A stretch of DNA of 64,000 bases from Membranipora membranacea (Eukaryota; Bryozoa; Gymnolaemata; Cheilostomatida; Membraniporidae): contig OU612065.1 of the NCBI GenBank assembly GCA_914767715.1, forward strand, positions 22,382,001-22,446,000, read 5' to 3'. A program made the position numbers and the translations under genes. This document shows positions 38,312-50,900 of the stretch, piece by piece; position 1 is the stretch's first letter; each line of letters starts with the position of its first letter. The notes under the pieces are model-generated. The model searched no databases. It was given only the letters and a program-made list of their open reading frames with translations, and was not told the origin of the DNA.

Positions 38312-41300
38312 TCATTTAATAATGAAATCTGCATTTTTTGTGAATAATTCATAAACGCGCCTAGATGTTTCCTTGCCGACTCTCCTGCTTGTCTGAACCA
38401 CACCACCACCTCTCCTAATCTGTAAACACAGGCACTTGTTATTAAGTGTATATATGTGAGAGTCCTAGTCATGAAATATAACTTACTTGCAAGGCTGGGC
38501 TCTAACCCAACCCGCATCTATGATGTTTCTAGAAATTAAGCACAGGCTAGAATAGACAGTTTTCTGAGCTCTGATTTATGCCTCAATTGGAGTTGTCCTC
38601 TCTCCAGTTTGGCACTTTTAACCCACGCCGCATAGGAAAAACGTGCTGAAAGAGGGTTTTCTTGAAAACCGCTTATGTTAGGATAAAATTGATTTTTGAT
38701 TCAGAATCCGCACCATTGAAAACCCTGTGAGACAGGGTTTCCAAATCATTGGAGGCTTGAATGTTGATAAATCTTAATTTTAGTGACGAAATTCAAGAAA
38801 AATTCTGCCAAATGGTCCGCAAAACTGGCAGAAATTGATATAATTGACTAACCGAATACCAAAAATATTTCATCAACTATGTCCCTATCAGTTTTCAATG
38901 GTGCAGATTCTGAATCAAAAATCCTTTTTATCCCACCATAAGCGGATTTCAAGATAACCCTCTTTTCAGCACGGTTTTCCTATGTGGCGTGGGTTAAAAG
39001 TACCAAACTGGAGAGAGGACAATTCCGAATATAGGCCTAAATCAGAGCTCAGAAAACTGTCCATATAAATCATGATCACTTTGTGTTATACAGGAGGAGA
39101 TAACTCTTATTTGAAACTGGGCTCAGAAAAATGTCAGAAGTTGTGCATTGTGTAGGTGTGAAACAAGAACAGATCCTTGTTGTCATTTAGAATTCCTCAG
39201 TTTTTCCTCTTTATGCCCCAAATATAATCTGATGTTCATTTATTGTTTCAAAAACACCATCAGTGTTGGGACGACCCACAAGTTGTTAGGGCCATGAAGG
39301 GAAACTACCTCAATGTCCTCTAGTAAACGTTCAGCTTCTATACTTCCACGCTGCTCATACTCCTATAAGAAAAATTGAGGATGAAAGAGCAAGGAATGTG
39401 ACAACCGAAGTACTTGAAAGATGGCTTCATGGATCCGCTTTGAAACATAGTTGAAAACAACTCATACACCTTGAACTCAAAATAAAAATATCATATATTA
39501 TAAGACCATTCAAGGCACATCTCCACAAAAATACACAGACATATTTGAGACCTGATAGAACAAATACCCGCTTTCTACAAAACTGTTGTATCAAATCTCA
39601 CCCTCAACCCTGGGTCAAACATTTAGAATCCTTGGAATCCTTCTGTAATGCAATATCCGGGCGGATATATATATATATATATATATGAGGATCGTGTTAA
39701 GCTACTCACCTTGAAAAGCATGTAAGGAGAAGGCCAATAGTTTACTATTGCTGCAGCCACATCTGCGGAGATATTTCTGAATTCCTGCAACATCCTTTGC
39801 CAAACCTGCAAGGAGCCCTGGTGATCCTTTCCTATCTTCAGCCCTGTAGTCCGGACAGACATTGCTTGCTGTTCATACTTGTCTCTCCTGTAAAATGGAC
39901 CGAATCAAATTAACGATTGGAATGGGACATAAGAATCGAAACCATTACATCATTTCAATGATACACAAGCATATGGGTACAAAACGGTAACCGATGACGC
40001 ATGGTCGAACTTACTTAACTGGTGCCTCTGCTATAGATTTGTTCATTCTGAGGATGGTTTTAGCTACATCTTCTTCTAACTCATGGTTGATGACCACAGT
40101 ATTAGTGGACATCTGCAAAGCTGTTATCGTCTACAGTGTGAGAAAACATTTAGTCAGTATTGGAATATTTGAATTGTCTTCCCCTACACATTATGAAGAT
40201 AACTCCTTAAAAATATGCAAGAGTCAAATACTTTTTGTGTACTGTTATTTCCTATAATGAGGAATCCAGGCAAGCTGATACTTGTCTCAAAAAATCCTTC
40301 GACACACACCATATATACACCATCGACATTAAATTTGACAGTATGTAACTGCATAATGATGAGACACCAATTCGAATTGGAAGTGGAATTTCTTCACAGG
40401 AAATTTGTATGGAATCAAATTTTCCAAATATGAAATTTAAATGTGCCAATTGATGTTTTTGAGCCAGATATTAGATTTGAATGCTGTGTATAATTTCATC
40501 CACTAGGGTATCCAAGCTTGGTTAATAAGCGAAACAGATGTTCATGTAAGTTTTATGAACTTACCTCTTCATATTGCAGCCTTGTAACAATTGAGATCTC
40601 TTTATTTTTCTTTGAATTATTTTGGGTTCCCAGAACATTGTCTCTGTACACCCGATTTTTTTGGGTCTTCACAGTTCTAAAAATGTAAAGAATCTACCAA
40701 GTATGAGTACGTCTGTGAATCGGCAGAATATCAGTTATGAAAAACATATCAGGTTTTTGTCAACCATTTCAAGGGCAGTCCCACAAAACAATGGATGATA
40801 AAAGCATCTGTTCAACGCTAAATATCAATGTATGTATACAAAATAATATATCAGTGTTTAATCAAGGAGTAAAGGACTTTTACTCCTTGGTTTAATGCAT
40901 GTCGGTAAAGTACATACCTGAAGTATTTTTCTACACCTAGTGATACAAGAGTTGGTTTGGAGTTATATATTTCATGCATTCTCTGCAAATATGCTTCCAG
41001 TGATAGATGAGTAGAGCCAGAATTCACACTCTGAAATGACACAGGGAATGTATTTACAATTGTATTAGTATTAAGGGGTTACTTATATATTGATATAGAA
41101 AAGAGGCACATATTTACTGTCAAATACCACTAATGCTTATGGAATTTCGCTTGATGCTCTGGTATTTCAAAGCTAATTTTGGATAAGCTTGGGTTAAATA
41201 CAGAGTACTGGCAGGGTAGGCTTGATTGCATGTATGTATATCTTATGCTGCGGACTAAAAAAATCTTTGAAGAAAGCAGAAGTGGATTTAATATTCTACT

Positions 41301-43061
41301 ATTCCCAATCTATATATCAATACTACTCACAGCAAGCACCATGTCGACCATGTCACTCATTGGTACTATGACTGCCATGATGTCTTCCTGGATATGAGTT
41401 GTGGTGCCAGTCTCAGGACTAATAAGCTTCCTTTTGAACACTATGGTGTTAGCCATGAGTGAGTCCACGTACCTCATAGGTACACAATTAGCTACGCATA
41501 TCGCTTCTATACATACACCAAGTGTGTTATTCTGAAACCTCCTATCAATCTCCAGTAACATGTGCTACAAGTAAAGATAGCTATGAGTCAACAGCGGATT
41601 TCAAGGTATAAGCAAGCAGTAACAGGTAACCTTCAAGTGAATTATGTCACTGCATATGTAAATATATTACTGTTTGCAGCAGTCGGGAGCAGAAAAACGA
41701 TGACAGAATAAGTAAAGAGCAATAGCCAAGTATAGCCCATGTCCGACGCACTACGCTATCACCTCTTGTTGATCTCATCTAACCCTACTCAGAAGATACT
41801 TACTCTGTGGCACTCTCCAGGCTGTGCCGCCCGCCTTGCTTCCCTTTCAGCATTTCTCATAGCAATATCTCGTTATTTATCTAACGCTTACCGCTCCTTC
41901 TCCTCCTGTTTCTTCTGCTGAGCAAGCTTCTTTTCTTCTTTCACTCTCTCCCTCTCCGCAGCTTTGTCAGCAGCTTTTTGAGCACGATCGTTGGCAGCAG
42001 TAGAGGGAACATTACCAGTTGGCTAACATAACAAAAACAGAACATAGTAATGAATAATAGCAGAGTAGGAGGATAGCTCCAGTGACAGGGTGAAAAATTC
42101 TGAGTTATGGAAGTTATCTTCAATATGATAGGTAGTCAAAACACAAAAAGAATTGCAAAATGATAAGTAATTGTCAGCAAAAATATTCCAAGACATTTTC
42201 GTAACCAACAATCTTTTCATTATTAACCACGTATCCACCTATGGAAGGTATGTGGTTGATAAAGACGTGCCAATACAGGGAACCAATGCTGAGTTTTAAG
42301 CAGAAATTATACCATCTTGATAGTGTTTTCTGACAATAAGCATGTCTTTGACAAACCTTTATTTGCGTATAAGTGCCACCATCACAGCTAGTTGAAGAGG
42401 AATATGTAGTAGCATTTTTCAATGTTGGGATTGCGGTCACTGAGGTAGTTAGCTGTTTATTCTTGGCAGCAGCGTTGAAAGTGTAACCGGTCTTTGCAGG
42501 ACTTGAATTACTTCCAACAGAAGCTATAGATCTAGCTGGATGGTTATCGGATCCATTGTCATAGACACAATCTCTTCCCACAATATTGTCTGGATCACTG
42601 CCATGATACCCATCGGTATATTCAGAGTTTAGATGGTCAGTATCTGGAGGGGGAATGTCATCCAGTGATATGTCTGGGAGCGAGTCTTTGTCTGAGCTCC
42701 CATACTTTTCTGTGTGATCACTCAGTACATCATCACTATATTTTTCCGTGTGATCGCTTGGGTAGTCATCTGTGTTAATGTCATCTTGCAGAGTGCGTTT
42801 AGAACTCTCTCCATATTTCAATGGCGATTTTTGCGCTAAACTAAATTGACATGGTCTCTTCAAGATTGGCTCATCATCGTCACTACTAGTCAATAAATTG
42901 ACCGGGTCGCATTGATGGGCTTTTTTGAAGGTTGTGTTACTTTTTGCATTAGCTTCTCCGTTCCGTATGGCAAAACCTGATTTGTTGGTACTTGAGCGAT
43001 GGGATGATGAGATTAGAGGTATATCATCATCACTATCACTCAGTAAGTCTATGTAGTTCAT
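38312..43061 (-). CDS. EME1: EME1-like structure-specific endonuclease subunit
   Basis: Noncatalytic partner of MUS81 in Holliday-junction and fork processing. Exons on the reverse strand: 43061-42357, 42022-41892, 41855-41804 (or 41843-41804), 41564-41331, 41030-40918, 40676-40565, 40130-40015, 39887-39710, 39362-39309 and 38419-38312 (TGA). Phases match, giving about 600 aa; the human protein is about 570-580. The N-terminus is Asp/Ser-rich (NYIDLLSDSDDDIP), then comes the basic-acidic helix ERERVKEEKKLAQQKKQEEK, an ERCC4-like core without the GDxnERKxxxD catalytic motif (normal for EME1), VTRLQYEETITALQM, AKTILRMNKSIAEAPVK and LQVWQRMLQEFRNIS. The end, EIRRGGGVVQTSRRVGKETSRRVY, matches the EME1 C-terminal HhH region. 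The exon holding the ATG also encodes the last 11 codons of an upstream frame. Intron 9 carries a foldback MITE. Confidence 0.93.
38555..39061. mobile_element. Foldback MITE, copy 2
   Basis: Same family as 37065-37610: ends GACAGTTTTC and GAAAACTGTC, the same internal AACCCTGTGAGACAGGGTTT stem, and long inverted ends. It is preceded by TA but followed by CA, so the right duplication has decayed. It lies in EME1 intron 9. Confidence 0.88.
40856..40896. repeat. Micro-palindrome CAAGGAGT family, copy A, with 7-bp direct repeats
   Basis: Palindromic core 40863-40889 (CAAGGAGTAAA.. to ..TTTACTCCTTG), flanked on both sides by GTTTAAT (40856-40862, 40890-40896). It lies 22 bp after the donor of EME1 exon 5. 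Confidence 0.9.
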
Positions 43062-46000
43062 CGCGTTCCTGCAACAAGACATTAATGTATTAATGCGCCA
43101 AAATAACAGATGTATTGTGAAGGTTTTCCAATCCCATGTTTTGCTCTGGCATAACCGTAAAGACATTAAACCATTGAGTGGCCAGTAGAAATATCATATA
43201 TTGCCTGACTCTCTTCATCATAAAATGTATTAAGCCTAGGCCTTATGTGTACTTTGTGGCAGCAAATCTTGCGCTGGTCACTGTAAGCTAATGCTAGCCA
43301 GGCACAATCATTTGCCACTGCAAAAACAAAGAACAAAATGCACAGTCCAGTGGTAGAGTTGACTAGTCGATTGTACTGGCAACAAGGGAAATCTGGTTTA
43401 ATAGAGATTTGGAATCAATTGATTTGTCACACTAGTCATATTTGTTCTTCAGCGAGCCTATGGCAATTTGGTTCCCAGTCTGTAAAGTTGTTGAGTTAAC
43501 CAGACCCTAGTAGGCTACTCCTGGGACTGGGTCTATGGCGATATAAAGGACAGTTCTAAAAGACCCCGTTGGATAGGCCCTGGGGGCCTATGTCTGGGAG
43601 TCTGTCTTCAAACGTATCCCAAAACACCTATGACACTTGTATAACAAAAGGAGTACAATGGGCTCAATGGCAGGCAAAGTTTGCCTGTCTGATTACATTT
43701 TTTTGGGTGGTTGGTTGGGTCGATGGTTGGGGAATGTGTATGGGAGCCTCAATTCTCCACTTTTGCTACACTCATTTGTGGGTATACATAGTCCACCCAC
43801 TGCAACAACATGTAGGAGCCACCGGTTATGGGAATTTTACAACTGTAATTTATTTTGTAATCAAGTTATTGTATCTTAACCTGTTTAGTTAGTGGATCAC
43901 TCTGAACACAGAAACATTACAGCAGGCTTGTGGGTCCCTGTAGCTCATGTGATATAGAATGGTTAGTCAGTCAAAGCTAGGAGTTTGTCACTTACTTCTT
44001 GGTCACAGCAGGGAGTAAAAGTTACTTCTTGATCACAGTAGAGTAGTAGTACAAGATTGAGTTTGAGCAAGGAGTTAAAGACTTTAACTCCTTGGTTTGA
44101 GTCCCAAGGTTGTGTGAAGTTTAAACAAACCACACTACATAATAATACACATTTTCATTGGCCAGCACTAAAATCTCTTTAATTTGAGAGGTAATAAAAC
44201 TAATGTTTTAATAGGGTCAAGGTCAGCAGCAGTCATAGATTTAAAAACAGTATTTTTAAATACTGTTTTTAAATCTATGGCAGCAGTCCATTTTTATCAG
44301 ATACAGAAGAAGCATACACTGATTACGAGATTACACTACTAACATGCAATAGTATATCACGTGATCAGTGTGGAAGAAGCGTGGTGGAGGAGAGGGTCAT
44401 TTTATTATAGTTTTAATAATGTAATCAAATCCTTAACAAATGAAATTCCGCATATTCTTGTTGATCTTGAGGAAATAAAAGACATCTTAATGGCAAGGTA
44501 AATATTTCATTACCTCTATATGTGGCCACAATGTGTTTCTCACTTTCTCCACCCCTTTGGCTTGCTGCCAGGCCGTGAGGCCAGCAATGAACTTTGATAA
44601 TAGATTAGCCTGTGGTAACAAAGCTTGTTAAGACATCTCCCACCCCCACCCACTGACAAAAATCACAGGCTATATCAAAGTCACGTGGCCTTATGCTCCA
44701 ATCAAACACCACCTGTTGGTTGCTTATGGGTGGTTGAGGCGGACATCCATATCAGTCATGATACAGCAATGGAACAGTCGAGTATGTTATCATGGAATTG
44801 CTGTAGATTATAGATTGTCTTTCATTGATTAGAGAGTAACCACCAACAAGTTTTCACCCGAGCAACAGTTCACCATCTACTCAACTAGAACCAACCACCA
44901 TATTTAGCCATCTATACACTGTGACATGCCTCACACAGGTTCATATACCAGCTTAGCACCATTAGGTCAACCGATTACCTACTTTAAAACTCACACTCAT
45001 CGAGACATTTACAACCATACTAGAAAATCAGCTGAATATTTTTACCAAACTAGCAGGAAGAATGATGCATCACACAGGCCACGTCAGCCCTTACAACACG
45101 CACCACCGACCCTTGTACAAGACCCCATACATAATACAAAAAGGCAACCTTGCCTTATTGCCATACTTTCTAAAAAAATCATCATCAATTAATCACTATA
45201 ACCCAGCATGTAAGTGAGCATCACTACTAATGAATGGACCATCCTGTCAGTATTTTTGCCTCTAACTAAACTTTATAGTGGGATTATAAGACAATAAACA
45301 CTTGTACAAAGAAAAAAATACTGAGTTCATGCCAGGCCAGACTTTTCATAGCCCTAAGGTCTTACCAACAGTACTTTTAACCAGTGCTGACTGTTTTTAG
45401 CCCTTGTGAGCTCATGACTGAATTGGTTTTCGGGCCGATATCGCTTCTGTGATCAAGTTTGTTGTTTATTCAGCGAAAGTGAAATTGGTGTTCTAGACTC
45501 CACAATTCTTCTCAGCTTCAATTAACAGGTCTAGACATGTAAGTGTGAGATTTTGACATCTGAGACCAAAAACATTGTAACATTGTGGGGTATTGTGTGT
45601 TTTGTTAAATGTTGTTAGTACCCAAATTGATTCGCATATCTGCTATACGCCAATTCCAAGATATCTCTGCTGATCTTGATAGTTATGGCCACTGACATAT
45701 ATATATGAATTCTATATCAATGGTTATGGCAGTTAGTTTGGTTTCATGTTTATGACTTGGTGTGTTCCTGCGTGAAATTGTCCCCTCTGGGCTGGTGGTG
45801 GAGTTATTGCAAAAGTAGAACACAAGGTATCGATAAAAACACGTTTTACATTTTATTTAAAAAGGCTATACTGTAAGTTACTGTGAAATCACCCTTTGTA
45901 CATCTAATCATCGTAATCATTGTTATCATTGTCACTTAGTTTTGTAACATCTTTTATAACAAAGAATGAATGGTGATATCATACGGTTATGTATATACTG

Positions 46001-46743
46001 AAGAAACCGGACTTAGATCTATCTGTAAACTTCCTTTTTATGAGGAAGTTAAATGACCTGTCCTGTGAGATATTGAATGTTTTTTAGTTTGAAGATTTTA
46101 GGGCTACGCAGATAAAATGTTAATCACCATAACCACATTCAATCTGGCAATTACACAGATTGAAATATATTAGTGCTGCACTGTGTAATGATTCAATATC
46201 AGTATCAACAATCATATTATGGCGAGTTGAACATATTGACAGTATCATCTCCTTTGATTCAGCTTTTACCATCAGTAATAATAATCCTTTATAATTTAAG
46301 GTTTTTCATATTTTCTGCTAGTAAAAACTTCATGGAGTGAACTACATCCACATATTTATGTGTATTTACGTGTATTTGTGTATTTGTGTATTTCCAAATG
46401 GGTACCTATTAGAAGTATTTCTTCGTGCAGCCCTTAGATATCAGGGGTGCTGATGTAGGACGCTGAGCATTTTTCAGAGCTGAGGCCGAATTTATGTAAG
46501 CTAAACACTATCTATCACATGACGGGCTGGTTTTCTGATAAGATAAGGGCCTGCAGAACTGATTTTATCATGTATGCATGTATGCATGTATGAATGTACG
46601 TATGTAGTATGTGGTATGTAGTTTGTGTAATGTCATTGTGCAGTGTCACTCATGTTGGATGCACTTCATTTTATGTTTGATGAGCGTAGGATAAGCCTGT
46701 TTACTTGTCTATCTCTGCACTTTGCTGATCTAAAAGCTACCAT
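43036..46743 (-). CDS. Small unidentified protein encoded upstream of, and overlapping, EME1
   Basis: Exons 46743-46705, 45446-45366, 44609-44514 and 43068-43036 (TGA) join in phase with good acceptors (CACAG, CCACAG, TTGCAG) and donors, giving 82 aa. The last three exons are the firm part; the first, carrying the ATG (MVAFRSAKCRDRQ), is a candidate. The protein is helical and basic (ENQFSHELTRAKNSQHWLKV, AGLTAWQQAKGVEKVRN, ERDELHRLTE) with no clear membrane span. Its last exon is the EME1 ATG exon read in another frame: EME1's ATG (43061) begins 7 nt into it, and this frame stops 26 nt further on. I do not recognise the family. It may be a separate cistron sharing an mRNA with EME1, or a gene whose last exon overlaps EME1's first. 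Confidence 0.55.
44061..44101. repeat. Micro-palindrome CAAGGAGT family, copy B, with 7-bp direct repeats
   Basis: Perfect 13-bp arms (CAAGGAGTTAAAG and complement) with a 1-nt loop, at 44068-44094, flanked by GTTTGAG on both sides. Confidence 0.93.
44226..44287. mobile_element. 46-bp perfect palindrome with 8-bp target duplication
   Basis: Arms 44234-44255 and 44258-44279 are a perfect 22-bp inverted repeat with a 2-nt loop. The direct repeat GCAGCAGT flanks it exactly (44226-44233 and 44280-44287). An 8-bp duplication is the hAT-type length. Confidence 0.9.
46569..46625. repeat. ATGT-rich microsatellite
   Basis: Repeats of TGTATGCATG and TATG units in the region between the EME1 upstream frame and the ABCG2-like gene. 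Confidence 0.85.
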
Positions 46744-46793
46744 CTTGGAGTTGTGAGCTACAGTTTTTACGTCAACGACTTAATTTTACAGAA

Positions 46794-46820
46794 ATGATGA
46801 GCGAAGATGAGAGACGACCG
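46794..46820 (+). CDS. Possible alternative first coding exon of the ABCG2-like gene
   Basis: After an acceptor-like TTTTACAG, an ATG opens nine codons (MMSEDERRP) to a GTATGT donor in phase 0, the same phase as the exon at 47983-48027. It could supply a different N-terminus. Confidence 0.35.
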
Positions 46821-47162
46821 GTATGTTGGCTGTGACAATAATTATATATATGGAGTGCATTTGAGCCTTGCATTCTGTTTATCTATGTGTTATATTATTC
46901 ACACACATGTATTTATGTGTGTAAAACGTGTAGGATGCTCAATATTTATCTGTCCTTGGATTAGCAAGCACGCAAGCAAGTTTTACAACATTTTGCAAAA
47001 GGGAGTCGTGGATATCAAAACCCAGTAAGAGGCAGAGGAACTGGGCTCACATTAACTTTGGTCAAATGTGGTCAGACAAACGGGCTAGAACTTTAAAATA
47101 CCTGAGTCACTGTCCCCTCACAAAAGAGCAGACAACTATTACAAACATAAAATACAGACTCG

Positions 47163-47199
47163 GTTTCAACAAGGAGTTAGACTAACTCCTTGGTTTCAA
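47163..47199. repeat. Micro-palindrome CAAGGAGT family, copy C, with 7-bp direct repeats
   Basis: Core 47170-47192 (CAAGGAGTTAG, one base, then CTAACTCCTTG), flanked by GTTTCAA at 47163-47169 and 47193-47199. Confidence 0.93.
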
Positions 47200-47982
47200 G
47201 TAAATACTGCCAATTTAACATTATATATAATATATAATAGGGCTTCCAACAAAGAGAATGGGATCAGGTTGTTACCAGGAGATACTGGCTGACTGTCCTA
47301 TCCCCTTATGTGTGAGGCTTTCAAGACCAATAAATTAGAAATCTTGTCGTCAACAGAACTGTTTTGATATGACAAGTCATACCCCAAAAAGTGGTCTTGA
47401 CACTGATGTCACGACTTGATCTGAATTTATATCCTCGGATCCCACCACATTTTTAACCTTCATAGTTCTGAGCTATAACGACAGTTCAGGGTATAATCAT
47501 ACATTATATTTCTTTTGGTATAACTGTCAACATACAACTACCTATTTATGGGTAGGCTGGAACATTTGACCAATGTCAAACGCACCAGTTCTATTTTATC
47601 GGCGCACCAAAAAGTCTCAATCGGAGTTGTGACTCCTTATCATAATTATTTGGAAACTGACAAGGTCAGGATCATAGTATTATAATTGTGCAGGCAGGCA
47701 GGAGGTCAAAGTTCAAACTCCTTGAGTCAGGTCACAAAGGAATTTGTATATAAAGCTATCGATTGAATTATCCACACACTATATTATTAATAAGACAGGG
47801 CTTGTAATAGTTTAGGCATTAGGCTGGTCTAGGTGAAGTTACACAAACAGATAAGTTGTTGGCTAGCTTGAAGTACTAAGGGAATTACTGTATACTGAGT
47901 CAAGTTACTCTAGTTTAGTTAGTACCAGCAGGCAATTAGGAAGAACAACAGGCCTGATAGTATTATACTTGTTGGAGATAAG

Positions 47983-50900
47983 ATGTCTGAGCAAGGCATA
48001 GAAGTAGGAGATGAGCCAGAAATTGAGGTCAGTACCAGAGCTAAGTTATGGTGTAGCTTCTAATGGAAGCATTGGTGTATTGCGGTAATGTTCTAGATCA
48101 AGATCAAAATGATCTACATTCGAAATCTTACATTCAAAAGAGATGGCAAAAATGAAAATTTTCACTTGAGGGGGTTGTCGGAGGGGAAGGGGGTTGCAAG
48201 AGTTATGGAGGCTCAAACTAGCGGAGCCTTGGAGGGTCTCTTGACAGCCCAAGTCGCATACAACCTTTCAGGTCACGCATTGTGTCCCACATATTGTATA
48301 CAGCATACTTTCTCTTCAGGGGTCTTGCCATATTCTGTAGATCAAATTCGAAAACTCAGGGAATGGGTTGCTAATGATTATGGAATGCAATACATATGAG
48401 GATGATTAATGCAGCTATGAGCGATCAATGCAGCACTCATTTCTTGATGAGATGACAACAGCTGTTTTTATGAGTGACAGACAATATAAAATCTAAAAGT
48501 GTAGGAAAGTGACAGAACATCAAACTACTTCCTTATTGGTGTGGCAGATTATGTTTACGTACTATGCTAGTATGAAAGGCTGCCTGAGGGAGGGTGCGCT
48601 CAAAATTATGTTGCACTTAGCATTGTTGTGCTTATAAGATAGTGATTGAATCAAGAAATGCACGTGAATGGCAGATAAGAGAAGACAGGACTTTTGAATA
48701 TGAAAATTCTGACAATGTGTGGTGCGCCCTCTCCTACCCCTCATCTACAAAGGTCACTATCCATCCACCAGAAATTGGAGTTTGGGGCACAAATAGGCGT
48801 TATGGCTTCATCCATTGTGTAACATTATTGTCATTATTGTTATCAAAGATTCGATTCATCAATGCTGTTGAGAACAGATCTTGCCTACCTCTGGCTGTAT
48901 GCATGCCTGGCTCCTGACCAAATACCATTGAGTTTCTTATCAGTACTTGACTTAAAATTTCAATTGGTAATTTAAAACCTGGTTCCAATATCCAGTTATA
49001 TAAATCATGTAAGGTATTGGGTTTATGGGTGCTTTCATAACCAAAAGATAAAATATCAGATATCACTGTGTACATTGTGAAACGAGTTAGTGCTTAGCAC
49101 GTCAATATCATGCAAAACAACATGCTCATTGTGCCCTTTCATACCATATTGGTAGCTTTGCATTGACATACCCACTGACTTTGAAGTTGCACTGTAGGTG
49201 CTTATGAAAATATGCAATGGTTAACTTTACAATGTACTTATGTATCATATATAGATGATAAGGTGATTTCGGTTTCAAAGCCAGAATTGCATGTAGTCTG
49301 TAACACTGTACAATTTTTTTGCTTGAAATGATCCTTGTGAAATTGCGATACTTCCATGTGGCTATTTTTACAGATACATTTTTTACACAAGAAAAATTAA
49401 AGCATTGCACCACATTCACTTCAGACTGTTTTTGTTTAGATTTTTTCCTTTCCAATCAATCAAAGCTTGAATGTAACACTTTTTTTGCTTCTGTTATTGC
49501 AGTTGGTTGGGAGTATGAAGGGTTCCGGAAATTACAACTCTGTTGGACCGACACTTGACAAATCCGCCCATACAGCAACTATGAATGGTAACGGCCATAC
49601 TAAGGTGAGTGGTGGGGCTCAGACTACTAAGGTGCATGTCTTGTGTTTATATTCGAATGAGATCATACTCGCATTCTTTCAAGCATAAAAGATGCAGGTG
49701 CCATGATATCAGTGTTCTCCTCGCCTTGATGCCGGGTCGTCTCATCATGTACATCATTTTAATGAAATTTACTTAGCTTCTGTTCTGTTTGAATTCTTAT
49801 TAGGCAGTGGCATTCTAAATTTGAATTGCTAACACAGCCACTCAGCCCCGTCTATAAAATCCGGAAACTGTTTCCCATAGAAATAAATATCAGTAACAAT
49901 AATGTTAAAAACCGATGGAGGTCTGCACTTGAGGTAAACACATAATGTTGGCCTCTAGATTAACTGCTGGGTTAATGAGCAAATGAAGATGTGTTTTTGA
50001 CTATCAATCGTACCTTTTCTATCACCAGCAGTGCTTCAAAAATAGTATAACTTGGTAAAACTAGCGTGATCAAATGTATTAAAATCTAAAATCGACCATC
50101 TTATTTTCTCACAGATGAATGGTGCTGGGTCAAATGAATCACAGTACAAAGGATCAGTTGTATCATTCCATAATCTGTTCTATGAAGTTAACGTCTCAGC
50201 TGGATGCTGTCGAAAGAAACCACAAACCATCATCAACGATGTCAGGTTGGTCTAATATAATCACAGAGTAGAATATATCCTTACTCTGTGATATAATCCA
50301 GGCTAATAATTAGGGGTGTTTGGTGAACAACCTGAATACCTGAGTTGTTGTGACTAAATCACGCTGACAAGGGCTTTATATTTGGTGAAAATACACAATT
50401 CATTGCACACAATACCCTGAAGTTGTTGAACCAGTTCATTTAATTCGCAGACATATATGATATATTGCTGACTTGTGCTTACTTTTTCTAATATGTGATA
50501 CAAATTTCATACAAATTATAACTTAGCTTTCTAACAGAGATTTGGTATATATAACTCACGAGAAACTGAATGTATTGACAAATAGTGTAAAACAAAGTCT
50601 GCGAGATTTATTCCGAACTCAAAGGTGCAAATAATTTGATCCCGAGGAAAATAACTCAACCCAATATTAACAAAAATAAACAGGAGCGAGTTATGGGTAT
50701 ATTATAACACTGGCCATTTTACCCCCAACTCAGCCGTCTTGGGGGGGGGGGGGACTGCCATATACCACCTATCGGGCATTAAGTATCTACTGTCTCTGAT
50801 CACTTGTTTTATAATAACTCTTGGGTAAGATTAATACCTTGTTAATTCATTGTAATATTGTTTTGGTTTTGTAGTGGTATATTCAAACCTGGGACAATGA

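Noticed and set aside
48109-48399. 96-codon forward frame in the ABCG2-like first intron
   Set aside because: No splice sites in phase and no recognisable domain.
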